Shown here: piece by piece, positions 1 to 6,905 of the stretch
How positions within the stretch are numbered: the stretch's first letter is position 1
Layout of the letters: the number at the start of each line of letters is the position of its first letter
NCBI GenBank assembly: GCA_003533825.1
Contig: DQCG01000286.1
Span: 2,169 to 11,103 of the forward strand
DNA from: Phycisphaerales bacterium
GTDB lineage: Bacteria; Planctomycetota; Phycisphaerae; Sedimentisphaerales; Anaerobacaceae
Direction: 5' to 3'
DNA: 8,935 bases
The notes under the pieces: generated by a model
What the model was told of the DNA's origin: nothing
What the model saw: only the letters and a program-made list of their open reading frames with translations
The model's database searches: none
Program-made: the position numbers and the translations under genes

Positions 1-690
1 TATCTGAAAAAATACCTGCGATGCGTTCGCGGGGTCGATGACAACGTCGGCCGGCTATTCGACTATCTTCAAAAGACCGGCCAGATGGACAAGACCATCA
101 TCATCTATACATCCGACCAGGGCATGATGCTGGGCGAGCACGATTTTATCGACAAGCGATGGATGTACGAAGAATCGATGCGAATGCCGTTTCTTGTCAG
201 GTATCCCGGGATGATAAGGCCGGGGACTCGCACCGACGAGGTTATCAACAACACCGACTTTGCGCCGACGATACTGGAGCTGGCCGGACTCGATGCTCCC
301 GACTATATGCAGGGGCGAAGTTTTGTTCCGGTACTGCGGCGAAGAACACCGTTAGACTGGCCCAAGGCCACTTATTACCGCTACTGGATGCACATGGCGC
401 ATCACGACAATCCGGCACATTTCGGTATTCGCACCAAAGTATACAAACTTATATTCTTCTACGGGATGAACTATAAGCAAGGCGGCCCTAAACCGACCCA
501 GCCGGGCTGGGAACTGTACGATATGATAAACGACCCGCACGAAATGAACAACCTGTACAATAATCCGAGATATGTCGTTGTGATCAGGAAACTGAAGGCC
601 GAACTGCTGAGGTTGAGAAAAAAGTATAACGAAACAGATGAAAAATACCCTCATATCCAAAAGGTGATCGAAGAATACTGGGATAAATAA
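1..690 (+). CDS. Sulfatase, C-terminal part (5' end outside window)
   Basis: This is the last 229 residues of an S1-type (arylsulfatase-fold) sulfatase. The frame is open from base 1 and ends in TAA at 688-690. The internal ATG at 85 is not the real start, because family-like sequence (VRGVDDNVGRLFDYL) lies upstream of it. Visible signatures are the late metal-binding motif YTSDQG (Asp39-Gln40 of the visible part), the block LGEHDFIDKRWMYEESMRMP with its conserved Lys52, the segment NTDFAPTILELAG, and the C-terminal WELYDMINDPHEMNNLY typical of these enzymes. The DQG form and the FDKRxMYEES-like block resemble N-acetylglucosamine-6-sulfatase-type members, but the substrate cannot be fixed from this part. 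The formylglycine-forming C-x-[AP]-S-R motif and any signal peptide lie outside the window. The next gene starts 2 nt after the stop, so the two are probably co-transcribed and translationally coupled. Family assignment is firm; specificity is inference. Confidence 0.93.
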   Translation, partial: YLKKYLRCVRGVDDNVGRLFDYLQKTGQMDKTIIIYTSDQGMMLGEHDFIDKRWMYEESMRMPFLVRYPGMIRPGTRTDEVINNTDFAPTILELAGLDAPDYMQGRSFVPVLRRRTPLDWPKATYYRYWMHMAHHDNPAHFGIRTKVYKLIFFYGMNYKQGGPKPTQPGWELYDMINDPHEMNNLYNNPRYVVVIRKLKAELLRLRKKYNETDEKYPHIQKVIEEYWDK

Positions 691-692
691 AT

Positions 693-3050
693 ATGACACA
701 GATAGCAAAATTCAAGTTCAGCATCGTGCTGTTACTGATTGCAATTCTTACCGGTTTGACGACCGAAGCGTTTGCACAAATCAATAATAGGCAGGCGGAC
801 GAACTATCTAACCGGCCAAGATTATTTTTCACTGCCGGGCATGTTAAGCGCCTGCAAGAGCGTGCCGCTGAAGACAATATATTTAAGGAAGCCTCGGACA
901 AACTCATTGAGCGAGCGAAAAGATTCCTTGATGCAAACTTAGTACCGAAGGAATACGCCGAAGGCGGCTCGGGCCAGCACGGCAACTATGGCCGGCCGAG
1001 CTCTCAAATTGCTGATATGGGTCCGGCGCTCGGCCTGGCTTATCAGATGACCGGTAACAAACTCTATGCCCAAAAACTTAGGGATGCCATGATTCATTAT
1101 GGCAGCTTTAGCAGATGGGCCGGCGACGCTCATCACGATCCTCCCTGGCACTCGGAACTGAACACGGCAAGGTTCTGCTACGGCTACGCCGTCGGATATG
1201 ACAGCATTTATGATTTCCTTTCGGCTGATGAAAAAAAGACCATTGCCGGGGCAATGGTTCGGCTGGGAATTCTGCCGACGCTCGATGACTGGGTCCTGGG
1301 CGAAAATCGTATTCACGCCCTGGATTCGATGGGGCATAACTGGTGGAGCGTGTGCGTTTCGATGGCCGGCCTGGCGGCCTTGTCACTGGCCGGCGACCAG
1401 CCACAGGCCGAAGGCTGGGCTCATCATATCTCGGATGTTTTCCCCGAATGGTTCTACTACAAGGGCAACATCCTGCAAAACAAGCCGGCCAACTTCGATA
1501 GCAAAGGCGCATTTTACGAGAGCGTAAGTTATACCAATTACGCCCTTTCGGAGTATTTGCTGTTCCGCCTCGCATATTCAAACGTGTTTGGAGAATCGGC
1601 GTCGCCGGATATTCCATTGCTTCAGACTGCGGGCGATTTTTTCATTCACTCGTGCTATCCGGCTTCCGATTCGTTAATGTCCGTGAATTTCGGTGACAGC
1701 AGTCTTCGTAAAAACGGGGCGCATACCATCCGGCTGCTGCTTGCCAACGGCTATGACAAGCCGCAGTACCACTGGTATCTGGCCAGAACGGACCGCGGAT
1801 TGGGCGATCCGGTCGGCCTGCTCTATGACAAGCTGCAAACAGAACAGGCTGTTGGTGATGATATTCCCAAATCGATTCTGTATCCGGATATCGGCTGGGC
1901 GGTTCTCCGCTCATCATGGCAAGATAATTCCACGATGCTGGCGATAAAATCGGGCTTTGCCTGGAACCATGCACATCCAGATGCCGGATCATTTATATTG
2001 TTTCATCAAGGCGTTCCTTTGATTATCGATTCGGGAAACTGTTCTTACAGCAGGCGCGAGTACACCAGCTACTACCGTCACAGCAGGGCCCACAACGTCA
2101 TCCTCACCGACGGTCACGCGCAGAATCCGGAAGACTGCGGCAACGGCGACCGCGGTACTGTCACGCCCGGCAGCATACCCCGCCTGATAGATGCCGCCGG
2201 ACTAAAGTATGTATTCGCCGATGCCGTCGGCCCGACATCATGGAAGTTCTCACGGAACTACCGTCACTTCCTGTGGCTCGATGATGTGATACTGATTTTC
2301 GACGATGTACGAACCCACGAGAAAGGCAAACTGGAATGGCTGCTGCACTACCAGGACAAGGCCGAGAAACAAGGCGAGCGGATACTGCTTTCAAACGACA
2401 AAGTTCGAGCGATTGTACAGCCGTTGTTTCCGGAAGAAATGAAATTTGTCGAGAAGAAAGGCCTTAAAGACCACGATCCGGATAATGAAGTGACATATCT
2501 TGCTTTCTCGCCGGAGCAGACTGCGCGGGATGCAAAGTTCATCACGGCGGTGTTTCCGCTTGAGACGGGCGGTCAAGAGCCATCGGCAAAAGTCGAGCTA
2601 TTGAAAGCCAACGAAGCTATCGGAGTACGTGTCAGCCAAGGCAACATGCTCACGGATGTATATCTGAACCTAAGAGCAGACGGCAGAAAAATGCACCGCA
2701 ATAGCTGCAATGTTATTGACGGCTGGGAAACCGATGCGTATATCTTCGCCGTGACCCGGCCGAAGGAGGCCGATGGAAATGACCCGGATTCGGTTGTGCG
2801 GTATTTTATTGCGTGTGGAAGTTATCTGCGCAAAAACGACAAAGTTGTGCTCGATTCGCTCTCGAAAGTTTATACTGTCTTTAGACCGGGCAAACAAATG
2901 CAAGTTCACATCGAAGGACAATCCGTAATGAATGTGTTTATAAGGTCTGCGGCTAAACCGGACACGGTCGTCTTTAACGGTGAGAATATCAAGGTGCCTT
3001 ATAACGAAACAGCACACACAATTCGCCTCGGCACAAACTTGATAAAATGA
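693..3050 (+). CDS. Secreted heparinase II/III-like polysaccharide lyase
   Basis: A 785-residue exported protein, probably a polysaccharide lyase that cleaves uronate-containing chains by beta-elimination. Residues 1-28 form a Sec signal peptide with likely cleavage at AFA|Q. RPRLFFTAGHVKRLQERA (41-58) is the usual start of the alpha/alpha toroid domain, which runs to about residue 380. It contains GHNWW (214-218, His215/Asn216) and GAFYESVSYTNYAL (272-285), where candidate catalytic His and Tyr residues fall. The heparinase II/III-like beta-sandwich follows at about 400-600, with WNHAHPDAGSF (424-434, His426/His428) and YYRHSRAHNVILTDG (460-474, His467-Asn468), the most diagnostic segments. 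The C-terminal 180 residues form a further beta-rich region. I cannot place it in one PL family (PL12, 15, 17, 21 and others share this fold), so heparin or heparan is not implied. The ATG lies 2 nt after the upstream sulfatase stop with no clear Shine-Dalgarno, suggesting coupling. Being flanked by sulfatases points to a sulfated substrate. Confidence 0.9.
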   Translation: MTQIAKFKFSIVLLLIAILTGLTTEAFAQINNRQADELSNRPRLFFTAGHVKRLQERAAEDNIFKEASDKLIERAKRFLDANLVPKEYAEGGSGQHGNYGRPSSQIADMGPALGLAYQMTGNKLYAQKLRDAMIHYGSFSRWAGDAHHDPPWHSELNTARFCYGYAVGYDSIYDFLSADEKKTIAGAMVRLGILPTLDDWVLGENRIHALDSMGHNWWSVCVSMAGLAALSLAGDQPQAEGWAHHISDVFPEWFYYKGNILQNKPANFDSKGAFYESVSYTNYALSEYLLFRLAYSNVFGESASPDIPLLQTAGDFFIHSCYPASDSLMSVNFGDSSLRKNGAHTIRLLLANGYDKPQYHWYLARTDRGLGDPVGLLYDKLQTEQAVGDDIPKSILYPDIGWAVLRSSWQDNSTMLAIKSGFAWNHAHPDAGSFILFHQGVPLIIDSGNCSYSRREYTSYYRHSRAHNVILTDGHAQNPEDCGNGDRGTVTPGSIPRLIDAAGLKYVFADAVGPTSWKFSRNYRHFLWLDDVILIFDDVRTHEKGKLEWLLHYQDKAEKQGERILLSNDKVRAIVQPLFPEEMKFVEKKGLKDHDPDNEVTYLAFSPEQTARDAKFITAVFPLETGGQEPSAKVELLKANEAIGVRVSQGNMLTDVYLNLRADGRKMHRNSCNVIDGWETDAYIFAVTRPKEADGNDPDSVVRYFIACGSYLRKNDKVVLDSLSKVYTVFRPGKQMQVHIEGQSVMNVFIRSAAKPDTVVFNGENIKVPYNETAHTIRLGTNLIK

Positions 3051-3089
3051 GAAAACGTGCTATCATTTGAGTTGAAATTAAGTTTATAC

Positions 3090-3095
3090 AGGAGA
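3090..3095 (+). promoter_or_regulatory. Strong Shine-Dalgarno site for the second sulfatase
   Basis: AGGAGA lies 7 nt before the ATG at 3103 in the 52-nt gap after the lyase gene. It fixes the sulfatase start and contrasts with the absent or weak ribosome-binding sites of the lyase and GH32 genes, so this gene may be translated more strongly or independently. I saw no convincing -35/-10 pair in the gap, so it is more likely an internal operon gene than the start of a new transcript. Confidence 0.7.
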
Positions 3096-3102
3096 TCGTA
3101 AA

Positions 3103-4560
3103 ATGAGTGACACACGTTGGACGAGAAGAAGATTCTTAAAAGCAGTGGGTATCGGTGCGGCAGCATTGTCGGTGCCGGGGACGGAACTCTTCGCCGCAGG
3201 CAAAGACAAACCGAATATTTTGTTTATTTTCGCCGATGACCAGTGCTTCGAGACGCTGCGCTCGCTGGGCTGCGATGAAATTCAAACCCCGAACCTCGAC
3301 AGGCTCGTCAATGGCGGCGTGACTTTCACACACGCATATAATCAGGGCGCCTGGCACGGCGCCGTGTGCGTGGCAAGCCGGACGATGCTCAATACGGGGC
3401 GATTCCTGTGGATTGCCAGGGACCTTGAACCGAAGCTGAAGCAGGAAACGGCGGCCGGCAGATTCTGGTCGCAGTATATGAAACAGGCGGGCTACGAAAC
3501 CTATATGAGCGGCAAATGGCACGTCAAGGGCATTAAACCGGAAGATATATTCGACCACGTCAGGGACGTTCGCCCCGGCATGCCCAATCAGACGAAAGAA
3601 GGTTACAACCGCCCTATCGAGGGACAGCCCGATCCATGGAAACCGTGGGACACCAAGTACGGCGGCTATTGGAAAGGCGGCAAACACTGGAGCGAGGTTC
3701 TCGGAGACCATGCCGAGGACTTTCTCGAAAATGCTTCAAAGAGTGAAAAGCCCTTTTTCATGTACATGGCCTTCAACGCCCCGCATGACCCGAGGCAATC
3801 TCCGAAGCAGTACGTGGATAAGTACCCGCTCGAAAACGTCAGAGTCCCCGCCAATTTCCTGCCGGAATATCCATATAAGGATTCGATAGGTTGCAGTGCA
3901 AAGCTCAGAGATGAAAAGCTCGCGCCGTTTCCCCGTACAAAGTACGCCGTCAAGGTGAACCGCCAGGAATACTACGCGATAATAACCCACATGGATGCGC
4001 AGGTCGGGCGCATTCTCGATGCCCTCGAAAAAACTGGAAAAGCCGACAACACATATATCTTTTTCTCCGCCGATCATGGACTGGCGGTCGGCCATCACGG
4101 CCTGATAGGAAAACAGAACATGTACGACCACAGCGTTCGAGTTCCGCTGATGGTTAACGGCCCGGGTGTTCCAAAGAACAAAAAGATTACCACGCCGGTT
4201 TATCTTCAAGACATAATGCCATCGACACTGGAGCTTGCCGGTGTTGATAAACCGCGACAAGTGCAGTTCAAAAGCCTGATGCCGCTCGTCGGCGGCAAAG
4301 TCAAAAGCAGTTACGACGCCATCTACGGCGGCTATATCGACCTGCAGAGAATGGTAAGTGCCGATAGTTATAAAATGATTTACTATCCGAAGATTGATAA
4401 GACGCTGCTCTACAATCTCAAAGATGACCCGCTTGAAATGAAGAACATCGCCGACGATCCGTCCAACGCCCGTATAATACGCAAGCTCAGAAGGCGGCTG
4501 AAGAAACTGCAGAAACAGGTCGGTGACAAGCTCGATCTTGATAATACTTCCAAATCATAA
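3103..4560 (+). CDS. Exported S1-type sulfatase with twin-arginine signal
   Basis: A complete 485-residue sulfatase, normal length for the family, which hydrolyses sulfate esters, here probably on a polysaccharide or its oligosaccharides. The N-terminus has a twin-arginine signal (TRRRFLKAVGIGAAAL, 7-22) with likely cleavage near residues 30-32. NILFIFADDQ (38-47) supplies metal-binding Asp45/Asp46. CVASR followed by TMLNTG (89-99) matches C-x-[AP]-S-R-x4-T-G, in which Cys89 is oxidised to formylglycine. Further conserved parts are SGKWH (136-140, Lys138/His140), NAPHDP (225-230, His228) and SADHG (322-326, Asp324/His325), with Lys337 after it. The C-terminal LLYNLKDDPLEMKNIADD (435-452) is the standard tail motif. 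All catalytic positions appear intact. It differs clearly from the first sulfatase (DHG versus DQG, different surrounding blocks), so the two likely attack different sulfate positions. A formylglycine-generating enzyme or anaerobic sulfatase-maturating enzyme must be encoded elsewhere. The exact subfamily and substrate are not identifiable by eye. Confidence 0.95.
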   Translation: MSDTRWTRRRFLKAVGIGAAALSVPGTELFAAGKDKPNILFIFADDQCFETLRSLGCDEIQTPNLDRLVNGGVTFTHAYNQGAWHGAVCVASRTMLNTGRFLWIARDLEPKLKQETAAGRFWSQYMKQAGYETYMSGKWHVKGIKPEDIFDHVRDVRPGMPNQTKEGYNRPIEGQPDPWKPWDTKYGGYWKGGKHWSEVLGDHAEDFLENASKSEKPFFMYMAFNAPHDPRQSPKQYVDKYPLENVRVPANFLPEYPYKDSIGCSAKLRDEKLAPFPRTKYAVKVNRQEYYAIITHMDAQVGRILDALEKTGKADNTYIFFSADHGLAVGHHGLIGKQNMYDHSVRVPLMVNGPGVPKNKKITTPVYLQDIMPSTLELAGVDKPRQVQFKSLMPLVGGKVKSSYDAIYGGYIDLQRMVSADSYKMIYYPKIDKTLLYNLKDDPLEMKNIADDPSNARIIRKLRRRLKKLQKQVGDKLDLDNTSKS

Positions 4561-4584
4561 GAATAGTCTCAGAAAGAAAATGCG

Positions 4585-6735
4585 ATGGAAAAGCTATTGT
4601 TAAGTTGTCTGATAATAACGTTTACCTGTCTGGCCCCGGCAACTGCTCAGGAGGATATCCTGATAACGGATTTCGAGAGCAGGGACTACGGTGACTGGAA
4701 GGTGACCGGCGAAGCATTCGGCCCGGGCCCGGCCCGCGGAACCCTGCCGTCTCAAATGGAGGTGGCTGGCTTCGAAGGCAAAAGGCTGGTAAATTCGTTC
4801 TACAATGGTGACGATACCACGGGCACACTCACTTCTCCGCCGTTCGAGATCAAACGCAAGAACATCAATTTCCTCATCGGCGGCGGTAAAAACCCCGGCC
4901 GGTCCTGCATCAATCTGCTCGTAGAAGGCAAGGTTGCGCGCACCGCCACCGGATCGAACGACAGGCCCGGAGGCTCCGAAGAATTAGCATGGCATGGTTG
5001 GGACGTCTCGGAACTGTCCGGCCGGAATGCCCGGATACAGATAGTCGATAATAGCACCGGGGGCTGGGGGCACATAAATGTGGACCACATAATTCAAAGC
5101 AATAAGAAAGTTGAAGTGCTCACGGACAAAACACGCAAATTTCTATTGCAGAAGAAATACCTGAATTTCCCGGTCAAAAACGGGGCCAAAAAACGCCTGA
5201 TACATCTGATCATAGACAACAAAATAGTTCGGGAATTTCAGATCGAGCTGGCACTGGACGATCCTGACTTCTGGGTTTTCCTGGATATCGCCGCATTTAA
5301 AGGCAAAAAAGCAGCCCTGCGCATAGACAAGTATGACCCGGCCGGAACAAAGGGATTCGATTCGGTCTACCAGGCGGACACTTACATCGGCGAAGAAAAC
5401 GTTTACCGGGAAAAACTGCGACCGCAGTTGCATTTTAAATCCAAACGTGGCTGGAACAACGATTCCAACGGAATGGTCTATTATGACGGCGAGTATCACC
5501 TGTTCTATCAGCACAATCCCTACGGCTGGAATTGGGGCAACATGACCTGGGGCCATGCGGTCAGCACGGATATGATGCATTGGAAGGAGTTAGTTGACGC
5601 GATCCATCCGGACCGGTTGGGGACGATATTTTCTGGTTCCGCGGTCGTCGATATCAACAATACCGCTGGTTTCCAGACCGGCGACGAAAAAGTCATTGTC
5701 TGCATATACACCTCCGCAGGCGGCACGAATCCGATGTCCAAAGACCAGCCTTTCACCCAGTCGATTGCCTACAGCAACAATCGCGGCAGAACATGGACGG
5801 TGTATAAGAACAATCCCGTTCTGGGCCATATCAACGGCGGCAATCGCGATCCTAAAGTTATCTGGCACACGCCGACCGCCCAATGGGTAATGGCGCTGTA
5901 CCTGGATGACCGCGACATGGGATTCTTCACATCGAAGGATTTGAAATCATGGGAATTCCAGAGCAAGATAAAGTGTTTCCATGAGTGCCCTGAACTTTTC
6001 GCCCTGCCGGTCGATGGAGACAAGAACAACGAAAAATGGATACTGTACGGCGGCAGCGGAGAATACCTGGTCGGTCATTTCGACGGCAGGCAATTCGTAA
6101 GCGAAGCAGGTCCGATTCCCCTCCATCACGGCAACTGTTTCTATGCTTCCCAGACGTTCAGCAACATTCCAGTCGAAGACGGCCGGCGGATACAGATTGC
6201 ATGGGGCCGGGTTGCTATGACCGGAATGCCGTTCAACCAGATGATGCTGTTTCCGGTTACATTGACTCTACACACAACCGAAAAAGGACCTCGAATGTTT
6301 GCTCAACCTGTCCGAGAAGTCGAAAAACTCCATAAGAAGCAATGGCGGCGGAAGAACAAAACCTTAAAGCCGGGAGAGAATCTGCTTTCGGACGTATCGG
6401 GTGAGCTGTTTCATATTCGTACCGAGCTGAAGGTCGGCGACGCCCGGCAGGCCGGTTTTGTCATCCGGGATATTCCTGTCATATACGACGTCCAAAAACA
6501 GCAGCTTTCCTGCCATGGGAAGACGGCTTCGTTGAAATCGGTGGATGGTAAAATTCGGCTTGAACTGCTGGTGGATCGCACGTCCATAGAGATATTCGGC
6601 AACGACGGCGGGATTTATATACCGATAGGGGTGATTCTCGCCGACAATTCGAAGTCGCTCGAAATCTTCACAAAGGGCGGAAATACCGATGTTAAATCCC
6701 TGGAGGTTTACGAGCTTAATTCCGCCTGGAAGTAG
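4585..6735 (+). CDS. Secreted multidomain GH32 beta-fructosidase (levanase/inulinase-type)
   Basis: A 716-residue exported glycoside hydrolase of family 32, which releases fructose or fructo-oligosaccharides from beta-fructans or beta-fructosyl groups. Residues 1-22 are a Sec signal peptide (cleavage near ATA|Q or AQ|E); no good lipobox is seen. Residues about 25-172 (ITDFESRDYGDW to WGHINVDHI) form a beta-sandwich commonly found ahead of levanase-type GH32 domains, possibly carbohydrate-binding. Residues about 175-270 resemble DUF4980 (LALDDPDFWVFLDIAAFKG). The five-bladed propeller begins at GWNNDSNG (289-296), with nucleophile Asp293, followed by FYQHNP (307-312), FSGSAV (349-354), RDP (421-423, Asp422 transition-state stabiliser) and ECPELF (467-472, Glu467 acid/base). 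The C-terminal beta-sandwich covers about 580-715 and includes LELLVDRTSIEIFGNDGG. The catalytic triad is complete; the usual Pro of NDPNG is Ser294. The gene starts 24 nt after the sulfatase with only a weak purine-rich site before the ATG. Endo- versus exo-action cannot be decided. Confidence 0.95.
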   Translation: MEKLLLSCLIITFTCLAPATAQEDILITDFESRDYGDWKVTGEAFGPGPARGTLPSQMEVAGFEGKRLVNSFYNGDDTTGTLTSPPFEIKRKNINFLIGGGKNPGRSCINLLVEGKVARTATGSNDRPGGSEELAWHGWDVSELSGRNARIQIVDNSTGGWGHINVDHIIQSNKKVEVLTDKTRKFLLQKKYLNFPVKNGAKKRLIHLIIDNKIVREFQIELALDDPDFWVFLDIAAFKGKKAALRIDKYDPAGTKGFDSVYQADTYIGEENVYREKLRPQLHFKSKRGWNNDSNGMVYYDGEYHLFYQHNPYGWNWGNMTWGHAVSTDMMHWKELVDAIHPDRLGTIFSGSAVVDINNTAGFQTGDEKVIVCIYTSAGGTNPMSKDQPFTQSIAYSNNRGRTWTVYKNNPVLGHINGGNRDPKVIWHTPTAQWVMALYLDDRDMGFFTSKDLKSWEFQSKIKCFHECPELFALPVDGDKNNEKWILYGGSGEYLVGHFDGRQFVSEAGPIPLHHGNCFYASQTFSNIPVEDGRRIQIAWGRVAMTGMPFNQMMLFPVTLTLHTTEKGPRMFAQPVREVEKLHKKQWRRKNKTLKPGENLLSDVSGELFHIRTELKVGDARQAGFVIRDIPVIYDVQKQQLSCHGKTASLKSVDGKIRLELLVDRTSIEIFGNDGGIYIPIGVILADNSKSLEIFTKGGNTDVKSLEVYELNSAWK

Positions 6736-6771
6736 AATTGTTATACTAATTGTGATTATGATTTGCGATTT

Positions 6772-6865
6772 GGTCATTTCGACCGAAGGGCCACAAAGTG
6801 GCCCGAAGTGGAGAAATCTATTTAAAAGGATTTCTCGACTCCGCTTCGCTGCGCTCGAAATGACC
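6772..6865. repeat. Palindromic REP/MITE-like element between convergent genes
   Basis: An element of about 94 bp with 11-bp perfect terminal inverted repeats (GGTCATTTCGA at 6772-6782 and TCGAAATGACC at 6855-6865). Nested inside are a perfect 7-bp hairpin with AAA loop (6788-6794/6798-6804), an 8-bp inverted repeat (GAGAAATC 6811-6818/GATTTCTC 6829-6836) and a 10-base pairing with one mismatch (6804-6813/6839-6848), so the transcript would fold into a branched structure. The motif GATTTCTCGACTCCGCTTCG followed by a TCGAAATGAC end resembles dispersed intergenic repeats I recall from many environmental bacterial genomes. There is no coding capacity. Outside it, AATTGTG (6748-6754) and CACAATT (6887-6893) also pair, so the mobile unit could be nearer 150 bp. 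Lying between two convergent genes, it may also help end transcription from both sides, but it has no adjacent T-run for the plus-strand operon. Dispersal is inference, since only one copy is in the window. Confidence 0.75.
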
Positions 6866-6866
6866 C

Positions 6867-6887
6867 AAAAAAGCGCATTGATTATGC
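6867..6887 (-). terminator. Weak intrinsic terminator candidate for the minus-strand gene
   Basis: Read on the minus strand, a short stem (GCAT 6884-6887 with ATGC 6875-6878, 5-nt loop) is followed by GC and six T residues (6867-6872), 19 nt after the stop codon of the polyferredoxin gene. The stem is only 4 bp, so it is weak alone; the large palindrome directly downstream may do most of the work. Confidence 0.3.
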
Positions 6888-6905
6888 ACAATTGGTGTTA
6901 TATAT

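Noticed and set aside
85..87. The ATG at 85 as the start of the first sulfatase
   Set aside because: The same frame is open to base 1 and encodes family-typical sequence before this Met, so it is an internal codon of a gene cut by the window edge.
584..985. A 133-codon minus-strand open frame across the sulfatase/lyase junction
   Set aside because: It lies antisense to two strongly supported genes whose protein motifs are intact, and its translation resembles no family.
3051..3102. A possible promoter in the lyase-sulfatase gap (TTGAAA followed by TTTATA)
   Set aside because: The two boxes are only about 5 nt apart, far from the roughly 17-nt spacing needed, so no sigma-70-type promoter is supported.
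3136..3711. A 191-codon minus-strand open frame inside the second sulfatase
   Set aside because: It is opposite the sulfatase active-site region. The sulfatase frame carries all conserved motifs, and the antisense frame is a codon-bias shadow.
6788..6804. The GGGCCAC/GTGGCCC hairpin as a classical intrinsic terminator for the plus-strand operon
   Set aside because: The stem is strong, but no T-run follows on either strand, so it is better described as part of the palindromic repeat.
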